This document shows, one piece after another, positions 52,246 through 61,490 of a stretch of DNA of 64,000 nt. Numbering within the stretch: the stretch's first letter is position 1; each line of letters opens with the position of its first letter. The notes under the pieces are model-generated. The model was not told the DNA's origin. It saw nothing but the letters and a program-made list of their open reading frames with translations, and searched no databases. This stretch comes from Bradyrhizobium sp. 190 (GTDB taxonomy: Bacteria > Pseudomonadota > Alphaproteobacteria > Rhizobiales > Xanthobacteraceae): positions 54,371-118,370 of the forward strand of contig NZ_JADPJL010000083.1 in the NCBI RefSeq assembly GCF_023073415.1, given 5' to 3'. The translations under genes were made by a program, and so were the position numbers.

Positions 52246-52455
52246 GTGGCGGCCGTGGATACCAAACTCAACTCCGATTTGAGACGATTGCGATACGCCC
52301 TCGAGGCGGTTTCCGCGGATTTGGATGCCATCGAACAACGGCCGCATCCCTCGCTTCGTTCGGCCGCAGCAAACCTCGAGGCGAATCGAGGCGACGGCCT
52401 CGAGACATTCGTCAATCACTTTGTTTTTGCGGTAAAGCGCGGCGTCCTGCGGTAG
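52246..52455 (+). CDS. Possible small helical protein
   Basis: 69 residues from GTG 52246, without a clear ribosome-binding site. LNSDLRRLRYALEAVSADLD is an amphipathic helix and the rest is charged (NLEANRGDGLETFVNHFVF). The composition looks coding, but no family is recognised. Confidence 0.35.
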   Translation: MAAVDTKLNSDLRRLRYALEAVSADLDAIEQRPHPSLRSAAANLEANRGDGLETFVNHFVFAVKRGVLR

Positions 52456-52641
52456 ACGAGCGACAGCCCACAAGCATTGAGCCTTCCATCGCTAAAAGCG
52501 CGCGGCGAAACCGCGGCACTAAGCAAGCCCATTTGTATGGCATTCCATCTGTACCTCGTTGCCGGCTCCATTGTTACCTCGTGACCCATCCAGGGCGATG
52601 GGACTGTGGTTCAATTTGGAGTGGTGGTCGAGAGCACATTA

Positions 52642-52833
52642 ATGCCGGTCGACATTGTAAAAGCCTATTTCGAGATTCAGCAGCTTCGCAAGGAGGTTCA
52701 AAAGGCGGAACTCGCCTTCAGGATTGCCTTCGCGTGTCCGCCAAGCCGCCCTCGCCACACCGGGCGCACGAACGCCCGCGACTCGCAAGCGACGAGTCCA
52801 CCAACGCCTATTGAAGAACAAGGCCAGAATTAA
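52642..52833 (+). CDS. Possible small protein with YFEIQQLRKEV helix
   Basis: 63 residues from ATG 52642; the frame opens at 52606. VDIVKAYFEIQQLRKEVQKA resembles the RYxEVxxLR helix of the small basic proteins at 18983 and 41800, but the Lys/Arg-rich start is missing and the tail is Pro/Ser/Thr-rich. Weak evidence. Confidence 0.35.
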   Translation: MPVDIVKAYFEIQQLRKEVQKAELAFRIAFACPPSRPRHTGRTNARDSQATSPPTPIEEQGQN

Positions 52834-53169
52834 CTGCTTAAGCCTGGCCACCAATTGCATAATCCGCAACGCTCCTCGATCCGACCAGCCATCCTCGCCT
52901 GTCAAACTCGATTCCGACGCCACGAAACTGATGGTCACACATTATGCGGCACGTATAAATACGGGCGCGGGCTATTTACCATGCATCAAGTCTCCTCCGG
53001 ATTTCCACGGCAATCTCCGAAAATTCCTTTAAATCAATTGTCTGATTTAGGGTTGCGAGATAAAACACCAGCGTTTTCTAATCGTGCCGTCGGGTCAACG
53101 CGATGGGGACGGCATCTCGGTTGATATTTCGTATCGTGGGGGACGATGCGGTCTTTTTGAAAGCAAGGT
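52834..53169. other. 336-bp spacer upstream of wecB
   Basis: No gene seen. Should contain the promoter of the wecB-nfrB-like operon. Confidence 0.45.
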
Positions 53170-54357
53170 ATGCATCACCCTCGCAGAGAGCATTTCAGCC
53201 ACTCGACGCCTGTCCGCACTTTTGTCTTTGTGATTGGTACCCGGCCTGAAGTCATCAAGGTGGCCCCTATCATCCGCCGCCTGCGCGAAGCCGAATGGGC
53301 GACCGTTCGGATCGTGACGTCCGGCCAGCAGAGCGATCTACTCGACAGCACGCTTGCCGAATTCGGCCTCCGTCCGGACTTCTCCATCCCGCATCGAAGC
53401 AACTGTCGCACGCCGGCGGTTCTCGCCAGCCTGCTGATTCGCCGCCTGGACAAGTATTTCGGCGAGGTCCGTCCGGATTGCGTTCTGGCCCAGGGGGACA
53501 CGACGACCGCCTATGCGTCTTCGATTGCGGCGTTCTACCGCAAGATCGCCTTTGTGCATGTGGAGGCAGGGCTGCGCACGCCAAGCCTTGACGCGCCCTT
53601 CCCCGAGGAATTTCACCGCCGTTCGATCGCCGTATCCACGTCTCTCCACTGCGCGCCCACATCGGCTGCGGCGCAGAACCTGACGCGAGAGAACATTTCG
53701 CGGGAGAAGATCCTCGTTTCGGGAAACACGGTCATCGACTCATTGCTCGAAGTCGCGGCTTCGAAGCCGGCGCCGCCCGCCGACTTTCCCAGGCTGCGGA
53801 CCATCCTCCTCACGGCGCATCGGCGCGAGAATTTTGGCGCGCCGCTGCGGGACGCATTCACCGCGATCAGGGCCTTCGTCGATCTCACCCCCGACGTCGC
53901 CGTGTATTTTCCGGTTCACCCCAATCCAAATGCGCGCGAAACGGCCATCGAGATTCTTTCGGGACATCCCCGGATCAAGCTGGTCGATCCGCTGGGCTAC
54001 CGCGACATCGTCGCCGCGATACAGAATGCCTGGTGCGTGGTGACCGACAGCGGCGGCCTCCAGGAAGAGGCGCCTGCGCTCGGCAAGCCCGTTCTGGTGT
54101 TGCGCGACGTAACCGAGCGGCCCGAGGCGGTGGCGTCAGGGGTTGTCGAGTTGGTCGGGACTTCGCGCGAGGCGGTATTCGGTGCCTTGTTCGAACTGTA
54201 CAAGAACAGCGCGAAATATACCCGCATGGCCCGGCCGGTATTTCCCTATGGAGATGGTCACGCCAGCAAGCGGATCGTCGAGGCGCTCTATCGACAATTC
54301 GTCCTGCCGCCGCAAATGCGGTCCGCCGAAATCATTCAGCTTCACCACGCATCCTAA
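53170..54357 (+). CDS. wecB: UDP-N-acetylglucosamine 2-epimerase
   Basis: 395 residues from ATG 53170 (CAAGG upstream). FVIGTRPEVIKVAPIIRRLR (about 20-39), VLAQGDTTTAYASS, HVEAGLRTPS, then FPEEFHRR, TAHRRENFG and TDSGGLQEEAPALGKPVLVL are WecB signatures, though the motif reads PEEFHRR where most have PEExNRR. It makes UDP-ManNAc. Three bases separate it from the NfrB-like gene, so they are one operon. Confidence 0.9.
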   Translation: MHHPRREHFSHSTPVRTFVFVIGTRPEVIKVAPIIRRLREAEWATVRIVTSGQQSDLLDSTLAEFGLRPDFSIPHRSNCRTPAVLASLLIRRLDKYFGEVRPDCVLAQGDTTTAYASSIAAFYRKIAFVHVEAGLRTPSLDAPFPEEFHRRSIAVSTSLHCAPTSAAAQNLTRENISREKILVSGNTVIDSLLEVAASKPAPPADFPRLRTILLTAHRRENFGAPLRDAFTAIRAFVDLTPDVAVYFPVHPNPNARETAIEILSGHPRIKLVDPLGYRDIVAAIQNAWCVVTDSGGLQEEAPALGKPVLVLRDVTERPEAVASGVVELVGTSREAVFGALFELYKNSAKYTRMARPVFPYGDGHASKRIVEALYRQFVLPPQMRSAEIIQLHHAS

Positions 54358-54360
54358 CTC

Positions 54361-55869
54361 ATGACACAAGCTCCCTCCTTCATCTTTCAATATCTCTATG
54401 TCGTCGAGATTCTGATGCTGATCGCCGGTGTGATCATCGCGGTCTCCAGCATCGACGATCTCGTAGTGGACCTGCTGTACTGGAGCAGCAGGCTGATGGG
54501 CACGGCGAACAGCAAGTCCAGGGAATTGCCTAGTGTGGAGATTCTCGAGCAAATCCCCGAACGTCCCATCGCCATCATGGTGCCGTGCTGGAAGGAGCAC
54601 GACGTCATTTTTTCGATGCTCTCATCGAACTCCCGGCTCGTGCGCTACGAGCACGCGCATTACTTCGTCGGCGTCTATCTGAACGATCCCCTCACCCAGG
54701 CCGAGGTGCGCAAGGCGCAGGGACTGTACAAGAACATCCATATGGTGCTGGTCCCGCATGATGGCCCGACCAGCAAGGCCGATTGCCTGAACCAGACGAT
54801 CTCCGACATCTTCATGTTCGAGGCCGAGCAGAACATCAAGTTTGCGGGAATCGTGATGCACGATTCCGAGGACCTTATTCACCCGCTGGAGCTCAAGCTC
54901 TTCAACAAGCTGGTCGACATCTACGACTTCATTCAGTTGCCGGTTTACTCGTTCTCCCGGCCGATCACTTCGATGATCGCGGGCCTCTATATGGATGAGT
55001 TCGCCGAGATGCACACCAAGGACCTCGAGGTTCGGCAGCGGATCAGCGGCGTCATTCCCTGCGCCGGCGTCTCCGCATGCTTCAGCCGGGAGGCGATCCA
55101 GCATCTCAACGATCAGAACCACGGCGAGGCTTTCCGCACGTCATCGTTCACGGAAGACTATGACATCGCGTTTCGCGTCTCTGAGCTCGGGTTCAAGTCC
55201 GCGTTTATCGCCTATCCGGCGAACTACGCGATCGACATCGATATCGACAGCGGCAACCCAGGCATTCTCCACCGGACCCTTCCGGTGGCGACCCGCGAGT
55301 TCTTTCCGTCAGGCCTCGAGGCCGCCTATCGCCAGCGCGCGCGCTGGCTGCTCGGCATCGTGTTCCAGGGCTCCCAGGAGCAAGGCTGGAAAGGCTCTCT
55401 CGGAACCAAGTACTTTCTGGCGCGAGATAGAAAGGGCGTGATCACCAGCCCTGCGGTGATGCTCGCCTATTTTGCGCTCGCCAATTTGACCGTATTCGAA
55501 CTCTATCGGGCGGCTTTCGATACCGAAAAGCAGTTTGTTTATACCCTGCTGAACCAGAACTGGGCGGTCTGGATGTTTTTCGCAAACTTCCTGTTTCTGG
55601 TCTGGCGCCTGTTCAACCGAATGACGTTCACAGGCATGATCTACAACGTGCGTCATGCCCTGATGGCCGCGCCGAGGCTTGTCGTTGGCAATTTCGTCAA
55701 CTTCTTCGCAACGTGGCGCGCCGTGCGCATCTACGTCAGCCACCGGATATCCGGTACAGCCCTCGTTTGGGACAAGACGTCCCACTCCTACCCCGTTCAC
55801 ATGGGCGACCTCACCTTGCCGCAAACGGCGGTGGCCGCCGATGGCGCGGGAGCCGCAGGGAACAGCTAG
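54361..55869 (+). CDS. NfrB-like membrane glycosyltransferase (GT2), lacking the C-terminal regulatory part
   Basis: 502 residues. N-terminal membrane helix, GT2 domain with HDSED (about 168-172), TEDYD (265) and RQRARW (about 322-327), then membrane helices (VMLAYFALANLTVFELY; WMFFANFLFLVWRLF). The pattern matches the NfrB/N4-adsorption glycosyltransferase of enterobacteria, which with WecB-derived ManNAc makes a secreted glycan. It is shorter than enterobacterial NfrB and lacks the C-terminal c-di-GMP-binding domain. No NfrA-like gene is near. Confidence 0.8.
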   Translation: MTQAPSFIFQYLYVVEILMLIAGVIIAVSSIDDLVVDLLYWSSRLMGTANSKSRELPSVEILEQIPERPIAIMVPCWKEHDVIFSMLSSNSRLVRYEHAHYFVGVYLNDPLTQAEVRKAQGLYKNIHMVLVPHDGPTSKADCLNQTISDIFMFEAEQNIKFAGIVMHDSEDLIHPLELKLFNKLVDIYDFIQLPVYSFSRPITSMIAGLYMDEFAEMHTKDLEVRQRISGVIPCAGVSACFSREAIQHLNDQNHGEAFRTSSFTEDYDIAFRVSELGFKSAFIAYPANYAIDIDIDSGNPGILHRTLPVATREFFPSGLEAAYRQRARWLLGIVFQGSQEQGWKGSLGTKYFLARDRKGVITSPAVMLAYFALANLTVFELYRAAFDTEKQFVYTLLNQNWAVWMFFANFLFLVWRLFNRMTFTGMIYNVRHALMAAPRLVVGNFVNFFATWRAVRIYVSHRISGTALVWDKTSHSYPVHMGDLTLPQTAVAADGAGAAGNS

Positions 55870-56171
55870 GCGGCCAGCAGAGCCTGGCTTTCGCGCGGCT
55901 GTTCACGGGACGGGCTGGGGCCAAGGATGAGACGGGCGAACGAGCGCGTTGCGAGGAAAGCCACGCAGACCACGATCGCAGCGAGCTGGAGACCGGGGTA
56001 AAAAATAACCGCTCCGAGAACGAGCCAGCCTGCCGCGATCGCAAGGAAGTCGCCGAGCCTTGAGCTCCTGCCGTGGGCGGGATCGAAGCCGCGATCGAGC
56101 GCATCGGCGATCGCATCGAAGCCGTCAATCGCATCCCTGCTTGTCGGGCCGGCCAGATCACGTGAAAACAT
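55866..56171 (-). CDS. Small membrane protein
   Basis: 101 residues from ATG 56171, with GGGGGTG upstream. Soluble N-terminus (RDAIDGFDAIADALDRGFDP) and two membrane helices (LAIAAGWLVLGAVIFYPGLQ; LAAIVVCVAFLATRSFARLI). The stop overlaps the NfrB-like gene's stop in a convergent arrangement. Upstream, CCCCC..GGGGG (56178-56208) forms a hairpin in its leader that could affect expression. Function unknown. Confidence 0.6.
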   Translation of the reverse strand: MFSRDLAGPTSRDAIDGFDAIADALDRGFDPAHGRSSRLGDFLAIAAGWLVLGAVIFYPGLQLAAIVVCVAFLATRSFARLILGPSPSREQPRESQALLAA

Positions 56172-56174
56172 CAA

Positions 56175-56556
56175 ACACCCCCAAGGAGCCTTTCGCGGGC
56201 TCTGGGGGCATTTGACGGGAGGACTATTGCCCGCCGCTCAAACCGACCGTTACAGTTTTATCCATATGGCTCTTTTGCGCGCGAAGGCGTTGCGCCGCCC
56301 GGGACATGAATAATTCCGGCCCAACGCATTCGTTAGGATTTGAATAATTCGTCCATGAAATGGAGAAGCCGGCCGAAGCGGACGCAAGGCGGCAGCAAAA
56401 GAGCCCACAATGCGCGCTTCTCCGGCATTGGCCTGCATCCAGGTCGGACGGAATGGCTGTTAATATTGACGTCTTTTACTTTTAATTGGCCTTGCTTTAT
56501 TTAATTTTCCCATTTAAATTTCTGGCAAGATATTAACGATTCATTTTGGAAACCCG
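56175..56556. other. 382-bp intergenic region with leader hairpin and PEP-CTERM promoter
   Basis: Contains the hairpin at 56178-56208 and, next to the PEP-CTERM start, an AT-rich stretch with GATATTAA (56529-56536). No gene. Confidence 0.45.
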
Positions 56557-57276
56557 ATGATGCGAAAATTTCTTGCACCGTTCTGCGCACTCGCCGCCCT
56601 TGTCGCCTTGAGCGATAACGCCCGTGCCGTGGTCGTCACGGCTTCCAGCGGCCCATTCAGCGCCGGCAATTCCAATACCAACAACGACATTACGTTCGAC
56701 GGCCTCGCCACGCCGGACACGTTTGCCGGCACCAGCATCCAGTGGGGCGCTGCGCCGGCTTCGCTTGGCGGCATCGCCTTCTCGGGTACGGCTATCATCG
56801 CCCAGAATGCCGCGGGAACTTCGGCGGGTATCTCGGCGACGCCGGCGGGAGACACCACAAACTACATGTCCATTCTGGGTGGCACGTCCGAGACGCTGAC
56901 GTTCTCGGGGACCCAGAACACGTTCGGTCTGTTTTGGGGATCGATCGACTCCTACAACAGCGTCGCATTCTATCTGGGAAACAGCGCCTCGCCGTTCCTG
57001 ACGCTTTTTGGAAATAACCTCAACGCAGTGCCTGCGCTTGGGTTTAACGGCGACCAGTCGGGCGCCCTGACGAACGCTTATGTCACGTTCACCGGCCTGA
57101 ACTTCGACAAGATCGTTCTCGCATCGTCGAGCAATTCATTCGAATTCGACAACATCTCCTACGGCAATGTTGGACCCGTGCCGGAGCCGTCGACCTGGGC
57201 CATGATGATCCTTGGCTTTGCCGGCGTCGGCTACATGACCTATCGACGGAAGCGCCAAGCGACTGCTCTGGCCTAA
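56557..57276 (+). CDS. PEPxxWA-CTERM exported protein 3
   Basis: 239 residues. Signal MRKFLAPFCALAALVALSDN + ARA, a Thr/Ser/Asn-rich beta domain (TFDGLATPDTFAGTSIQWGA; FGLFWGSIDSYNSVAFYLGN), and tail VPEPSTWAMMILGFAGVGYM + TYRRK. Exosortase substrate, monocistronic with a terminator behind it. Confidence 0.9.
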   Translation: MMRKFLAPFCALAALVALSDNARAVVVTASSGPFSAGNSNTNNDITFDGLATPDTFAGTSIQWGAAPASLGGIAFSGTAIIAQNAAGTSAGISATPAGDTTNYMSILGGTSETLTFSGTQNTFGLFWGSIDSYNSVAFYLGNSASPFLTLFGNNLNAVPALGFNGDQSGALTNAYVTFTGLNFDKIVLASSSNSFEFDNISYGNVGPVPEPSTWAMMILGFAGVGYMTYRRKRQATALA

Positions 57277-57302
57277 AGCCGCGATCAGTTTCTTGTCGAA
57301 GG

Positions 57303-57322
57303 GCCGCCTCAGGGCGGCTTTT
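57303..57322 (+). terminator. Intrinsic terminator after PEP-CTERM gene 3
   Basis: GCCGCC-TCAG-GGCGGC stem (about 57303-57318) followed by TTTTCC, about 27 bases past the stop. Confidence 0.8.
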
Positions 57323-57383
57323 CCTTTCGAAGCGTCCAGTTTGGTAACGAACTGGCTTTTCATGCTCCTTGCTGGGGTGCGAC

Positions 57384-57695
57384 ATGAAAGACGACAAACT
57401 AAGGCAAATGTCGCTCGACGACCTCTGGGATCTGCACGAAAGAATCGGCGCGATCCTGAGTGACAAGATTGAGAACGAGAAGAAGAAACTTGAACAGCAG
57501 CTCGATCAGCTGGCCAGCAGGGTTGCAGAATTGTCGTCGCCAAGTCCGGAGCGCCGACCATACCCGAAGGTAGAGGCCAAGTATCGAAACCCGAACAACC
57601 CGTCAGAGACGTGGTCGGGGCGAGGCAAAACCCCGCGCTGGCTAGCCAAACTGATTGCGGGTGGAAGAAAGCTCGATGAGTTCAGGATCCAATAG
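57384..57695 (+). CDS. H-NS-family nucleoid protein, copy 2
   Basis: 103 residues from ATG 57384. Coiled coil (SLDDLWDLHERIGAILSDKI ... EQQLDQLASRV), then KYRNPNNPSETWSGRGKTPR + WLAKLIAGG. Shorter linker than the copy at 45903-46280, with the same DNA-binding core. The two may form mixed dimers. No other gene follows on the strand for about 280 bp. Confidence 0.87.
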   Translation: MKDDKLRQMSLDDLWDLHERIGAILSDKIENEKKKLEQQLDQLASRVAELSSPSPERRPYPKVEAKYRNPNNPSETWSGRGKTPRWLAKLIAGGRKLDEFRIQ

Positions 57696-57913
57696 TTGCT
57701 GCCACAGGCGCGTCTTCGAAGTCTGCCGGAGCAAATGGCGGAGCTCCTAAGCAGCAAGTTCGTGTTGCAGAAGCTACTCTGCGATCCAAGACCTGCCGAA
57801 CAGTAAGGTTGACTGGTTAGGTTAAGTTGCGAGTTCAGTTGCAGCGTCCTCAAGCTGGGTTATTGACTGAGTACCGGACAATTTCCCCCAAGCGTCCGGG
57901 CCCACACCAGCGA

Positions 57914-57952
57914 AGCCGCCAGGCGAAAATACTCCGCTTGGCGGCTTTGTTC
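57914..57952 (+). terminator. Intrinsic terminator, probably of the H-NS gene
   Basis: AAGCCGCC...GGCGGCTT arms around CAGGCGAAAATACTCCGCTT (about 57914-57946), then TGTTCTTT. It is about 220 bp past the H-NS stop. Confidence 0.65.
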
Positions 57953-57979
57953 TTTGGATCGCCAGTGCACCGCACATGG

Positions 57980-58066
57980 ATGAAAGTAAACTATTTGATC
58001 GCTGTCGCGATCGCCATGGCGGGCTGGCTATTTCTCATCGTCTGGATCGTGAGACAGCTTTTTTGA
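57980..58066 (+). CDS. 28-residue single-span membrane peptide
   Basis: ATG 57980 to TGA 58066. MKVNYLIAVAIAMAGWLFLI + VWIVRQLF is one transmembrane helix with a basic C-terminus. Similar in plan (A-x-A-M-x-G-W) to the 35-residue peptide at 19152-19259. It sits after a terminator, so it would need its own promoter. Tentative. Confidence 0.35.
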   Translation: MKVNYLIAVAIAMAGWLFLIVWIVRQLF

Positions 58067-58191
58067 TGGGCCTCAGCAGGAAGGCCGCAAACAGTACGGC
58101 ACCGCGACGGTGGTCGATCATCGGCACTCTATGCCTACCGTCCGCACTTTGCAGCAACGCATAGCCGCGCGGTGCGAACCACCGCAAGAGA

Positions 58192-59403
58192 TTACTTTGC
58201 CGCGAGGGATGGAGCCTGAACCGCCTCCAAATATCCATTGCGGGTCTGCGGGATTTTTGTGTCGAGAATCCTGGACGCCACCAGCGTCCTCAGCACCTGC
58301 GCCGTGCCGCCGGCAATCGTGAACATGCGGGCATCCCGAACCATGCGTTCGAGCGGATAATCCCGCGAGTAGCCTCTGGCGCCGAACAGTTGGAGCGCCT
58401 GGTTCGTGACCGTGTTGGCCGTCTCGGACGCGATGATCTTCGCCTGCGCCGCGAGAAGAGGATCCGGAAAAGGATCGGCGCTAAGGGCTGCCTGATGAAG
58501 CGACAGCCGCGCGGCATTGAGCGCCACCGCCATGTCGGCCAGCATCCACTGCAGGCCCTGGAATTCAGCGATCGGGCGTCCGAACTGCTTGCGCTCTTTC
58601 ACGAAGGTCATGGCCTTCTCAAACGCACCCTGCGCGAGCCCGAGCGCGACCGTTCCAGCGCCGACCCGTTGGCTGTTATAGGCGTCGATGAGATCCGCAA
58701 ACCCGCGACGGAGCCCGCGCGGCGGCAGCACCAGCATATCCTCCTGGACTTCGAGATTTTCGAAGATGATCTCTGTTTCGGGGATGCCACGGAGGCCCAT
58801 TGCGGGCTCGCGTTTGCCGATGATCAGACCGGGAGTACCCTTAAGTGCGAGGAAGCCGCCGATCCCCTGCTCTTCTCCCTGTTCGTCGAATACGCGGGCG
58901 AAGATCAGATGCAGTTTTGAGACCCCGCCTCCCGTGATCCAGTGCTTCTTGCCTCGGATAACGTAGGTGTTGCCGTGCTTGTCTGCACGCGTCGTCATTT
59001 CGGTCGCCGCCGATCCGGCTTCCGGTTCGGTGATGCAAATCGCCGGCTTGTCGCCCGAAAGAACGAGATCGGCTCCCAGCCGCTTCTGCTTTTCGGTGCC
59101 ATACTGCATGACCGCGGAGATGGCGCCCATATTTGCCTCGACCGTAATGCGCCCCGTCGCCCCGCATACCCGCGCTATTTCCTCGATGATCAGGGCAGCC
59201 TCGAAGTAACTTCCTCCCCGACCACCGTGGGATTTGGGAATCGTATAGCCCATGAAGCCCGCAGCCTTCAGAGCGGCCACGTTGTCGAAAGGATAGGCTT
59301 CGGTTCGATCGATCTCCGCTGCCTTCGGCGCGAATTCGGCTTCAGCCAATTCACGCGCAGCGCTACGGAGCTTCATTTGCTCGGGCGACAGTTTCATATC
59401 CAT
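58192..59403 (-). CDS. Acyl-CoA dehydrogenase-fold protein lacking the catalytic Glu; candidate 3-sulfinopropanoyl-CoA desulfinase
   Basis: 403 residues with the full ACAD fold (EFAPKAAEIDRTEAYPFDNV; GYTIPKSHGGRGGSYFEAAL; ITEPEAGSAATEM; HWITGGG). The MCAD-type catalytic Glu should sit in IYEGT; here it is IAGGTAQ, so Glu is Gly. The alternative isovaleryl-type Glu position reads SQR (Gln). Both bases missing, with Arg85 in GATGRITVEA, match what I recall of 3SP-CoA desulfinases, which release sulfite. A plain dehydrogenase cannot be excluded by sequence alone. Confidence 0.7.
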   Translation of the reverse strand: MDMKLSPEQMKLRSAARELAEAEFAPKAAEIDRTEAYPFDNVAALKAAGFMGYTIPKSHGGRGGSYFEAALIIEEIARVCGATGRITVEANMGAISAVMQYGTEKQKRLGADLVLSGDKPAICITEPEAGSAATEMTTRADKHGNTYVIRGKKHWITGGGVSKLHLIFARVFDEQGEEQGIGGFLALKGTPGLIIGKREPAMGLRGIPETEIIFENLEVQEDMLVLPPRGLRRGFADLIDAYNSQRVGAGTVALGLAQGAFEKAMTFVKERKQFGRPIAEFQGLQWMLADMAVALNAARLSLHQAALSADPFPDPLLAAQAKIIASETANTVTNQALQLFGARGYSRDYPLERMVRDARMFTIAGGTAQVLRTLVASRILDTKIPQTRNGYLEAVQAPSLAAK

Positions 59404-59526
59404 TGCAATCTTTCTCCCCGGGAGCGGCGTCTTTCGATCATTCGGCTCCGAAGCGCTGCAAAACGCAACCGAATAATTTATGCTCCCGACTTCAAATCAT
59501 GAGCGGCGTCCCTGGAGACCTTCGAG

Positions 59527-60360
59527 ATGTCCAATTCAAAAATCCCGCTTGTCGATCGCTTCGGTCCTGACGCTGCGGATGTGGAATTCGGCGGCGACGC
59601 CCCGTCGCTCTTCAGTCAGTTGGCGGCTCGCGGTTCGGTACGAAAATTCCGGTCCGATACCATTCCGTACCTGACCTTGCGGCGGCTATGTGCGCTGGCG
59701 CTATGCGCCCCGACCAAAAGCGATCTGCAGCAGCGCGACATCGACGCGCCGTCCCTAAAATCACAGATCGGAGCGTTGTTAGCAGACGGACCGCTGGGTC
59801 AAAAATGGCTTGCAAGCGTTCCGAACCTTCTCCTCTTCTGCGGCAACAATCGAAGGCAGCGTCGAATCCACGCATTGCGCGACAGGCATTTCGCCAACGA
59901 TCATCTCGATGCCTTCTTCAACGCCGCTGTCGATGCGGCGATAGCCCTGTCCGCATTCGTGATCGCGGCCGAGGCTGAAGGTCTCGGTGTCTGTCCGGTC
60001 AGCGCGGTCCGCAATCACTCCGACGCGTTGTCGCGGCTCCTGAAGCTTCCCGACCATGTTTTCCCGGTAGCGGGACTAGCCGTGGGATATCCTGCCGACG
60101 CGCCGCAGCTCAGCATGCGGCTTCCGCTGTCCGTGACCGTGCATCACAACACATTTCTCGAAGACGGCCTCGATGATGCCATCAAGGCGTACGACCGGCG
60201 CCGCGAGGCAGCCCAGCCTTACGCGGCCCAGCGCTATGTCAGGGAATTCGGGTTGGCCGAGACCTATGGCTGGTCGGAGGATAAGGCGCGGCAATATACC
60301 CACCCCGAGCGCGCGGACTTCGGCGCCTATGTGAGGCGCATCGGCTTCAGGCTGGACTGA
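59527..60360 (+). CDS. Nitroreductase-family FMN enzyme
   Basis: 277 residues from ATG 59527. RGSVRKFRSDTIPYLTLRRL (about 35-54) is the FMN-phosphate contact region; ALCAPTKSDLQQRDI follows, and NAAVDAAIALSAFVIAAEAE and GLGVCPVSAVRNHSD are the family core. NfsA-like overall. It reduces nitro or quinone compounds with NAD(P)H. It is divergent from the desulfinase-like gene across 123 bp and convergent with the exporter. Confidence 0.83.
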   Translation: MSNSKIPLVDRFGPDAADVEFGGDAPSLFSQLAARGSVRKFRSDTIPYLTLRRLCALALCAPTKSDLQQRDIDAPSLKSQIGALLADGPLGQKWLASVPNLLLFCGNNRRQRRIHALRDRHFANDHLDAFFNAAVDAAIALSAFVIAAEAEGLGVCPVSAVRNHSDALSRLLKLPDHVFPVAGLAVGYPADAPQLSMRLPLSVTVHHNTFLEDGLDDAIKAYDRRREAAQPYAAQRYVREFGLAETYGWSEDKARQYTHPERADFGAYVRRIGFRLD

Positions 60361-60399
60361 TCGGCTCGAACGATTCCGCGCAGCCACCCGGGCGGGACA

Positions 60400-61461
60400 T
60401 CAGTTGAACAGATGAATCAGGCCGATGCTGATCGTGAGCAGGAGCATCAGCGACAACGTCACAGCCGCCGTCACCCTGCCGCCGACGGTGGCAAGAACCC
60501 GAACGTCGACGCCGAGGCCGAGTGCCGCCATCGACACGACCGTGAGAAAGCCGGTGATCGCAGTCAGCGGACCGATCACCGCTGCCGGTACGATATCGAG
60601 CGAGCGCAGAACGGAAAGAGCGAGAAAGCCGAGGATGAACCAGGGAACGAGCCGGAAGAAGCCAACCGTTGTCTTGCCGTGCGCTCCGCCACGCAGACGC
60701 GGGGCGAGCAACGCAAGCCCCACCACGATCGGCCCGAGCATCAGTACGCGCATCAATTTCACCAGCGTGCCGATCTGCGTGCTCACGAGCCCGGCAGGCA
60801 CGGTTGCGGCGAGCACTTGCGGGACGGCGTAGACCGTGAGGCCGGCGAGAATTCCGTATTGCGTCGCGGACAATTGCAGAAGCGGAATGAGCAGCGGCAG
60901 CCCCAACACCATCATCACGCCGAGTATCGCCGTGAAGGAGATCGAGGATGCGATTTCGTCGCCATCGGCTCCTATGACCGGCGCGACCGCTGCAATCGCC
61001 GAATTGCCGCAGATGGAGTTGCCGCAGGCGATCAGGATCGAGAGCCGCGTCGACAGGCCGAGCATGCGGCCGACGCCGAAGCTGAGGCCCAGGGTCACGA
61101 CGACAGTCGCGGCAATAGCGCCGAGCAAGGCAATGCCGGACGCCGCGATCGCAGCAAAGCTGATGGAGGCGCCGAGCAGCATCACGGCCACCTCGAGCAG
61201 CTGCTTGGCGCTGAAGGCGATGCCGGCCTGCCAGCGTTCGGACGGATTCCAGAAACTGCGCACGGCCATGCCGAGCAGGATCGCCAGTACCAGCGCTTCC
61301 ACATAGGGGTGTGCGAACAAGCGCCGTTCTGCAATTTCAAGGGCTGCCGAGACGCCGGCGACGACGATGCAAAGGAGAACGCCGGGAATGAGCGCTGCAA
61401 GACGGCTGAAGCCGCTGGCCGGCCCATTTCCTGGGGCGGAAAATTCCTCGTCCTGCGGCAC
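60400..61461 (-). CDS. YeiH-family putative sulfate/sulfite exporter
   Basis: About 353 residues from GTG 61461, with GGGAGA upstream; the frame opens at 61581. Around ten membrane helices and the family signature CGNSICGNSAIAAVAPVIGA, plus ISFTAILGVMMVLGLPLLIP and YGILAGLTVYAVPQVLAATV. The family (YeiH, also sulfite exporters of taurine-degrading bacteria) moves sulfonate- or sulfite-type anions. It is divergent from a LysR gene with an inverted repeat between them. Confidence 0.85.
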   Translation of the reverse strand: MPQDEEFSAPGNGPASGFSRLAALIPGVLLCIVVAGVSAALEIAERRLFAHPYVEALVLAILLGMAVRSFWNPSERWQAGIAFSAKQLLEVAVMLLGASISFAAIAASGIALLGAIAATVVVTLGLSFGVGRMLGLSTRLSILIACGNSICGNSAIAAVAPVIGADGDEIASSISFTAILGVMMVLGLPLLIPLLQLSATQYGILAGLTVYAVPQVLAATVPAGLVSTQIGTLVKLMRVLMLGPIVVGLALLAPRLRGGAHGKTTVGFFRLVPWFILGFLALSVLRSLDIVPAAVIGPLTAITGFLTVVSMAALGLGVDVRVLATVGGRVTAAVTLSLMLLLTISIGLIHLFN

Positions 61462-61490
61462 TAATTTCTCCCGGGGAGAAAAATCTATGC

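Noticed and set aside
60412..61464. 350-residue frame antisense to the YeiH-like gene
   Set aside because: Low-complexity His/Arg/Gln-rich translation of the complementary strand; the exporter is clear.
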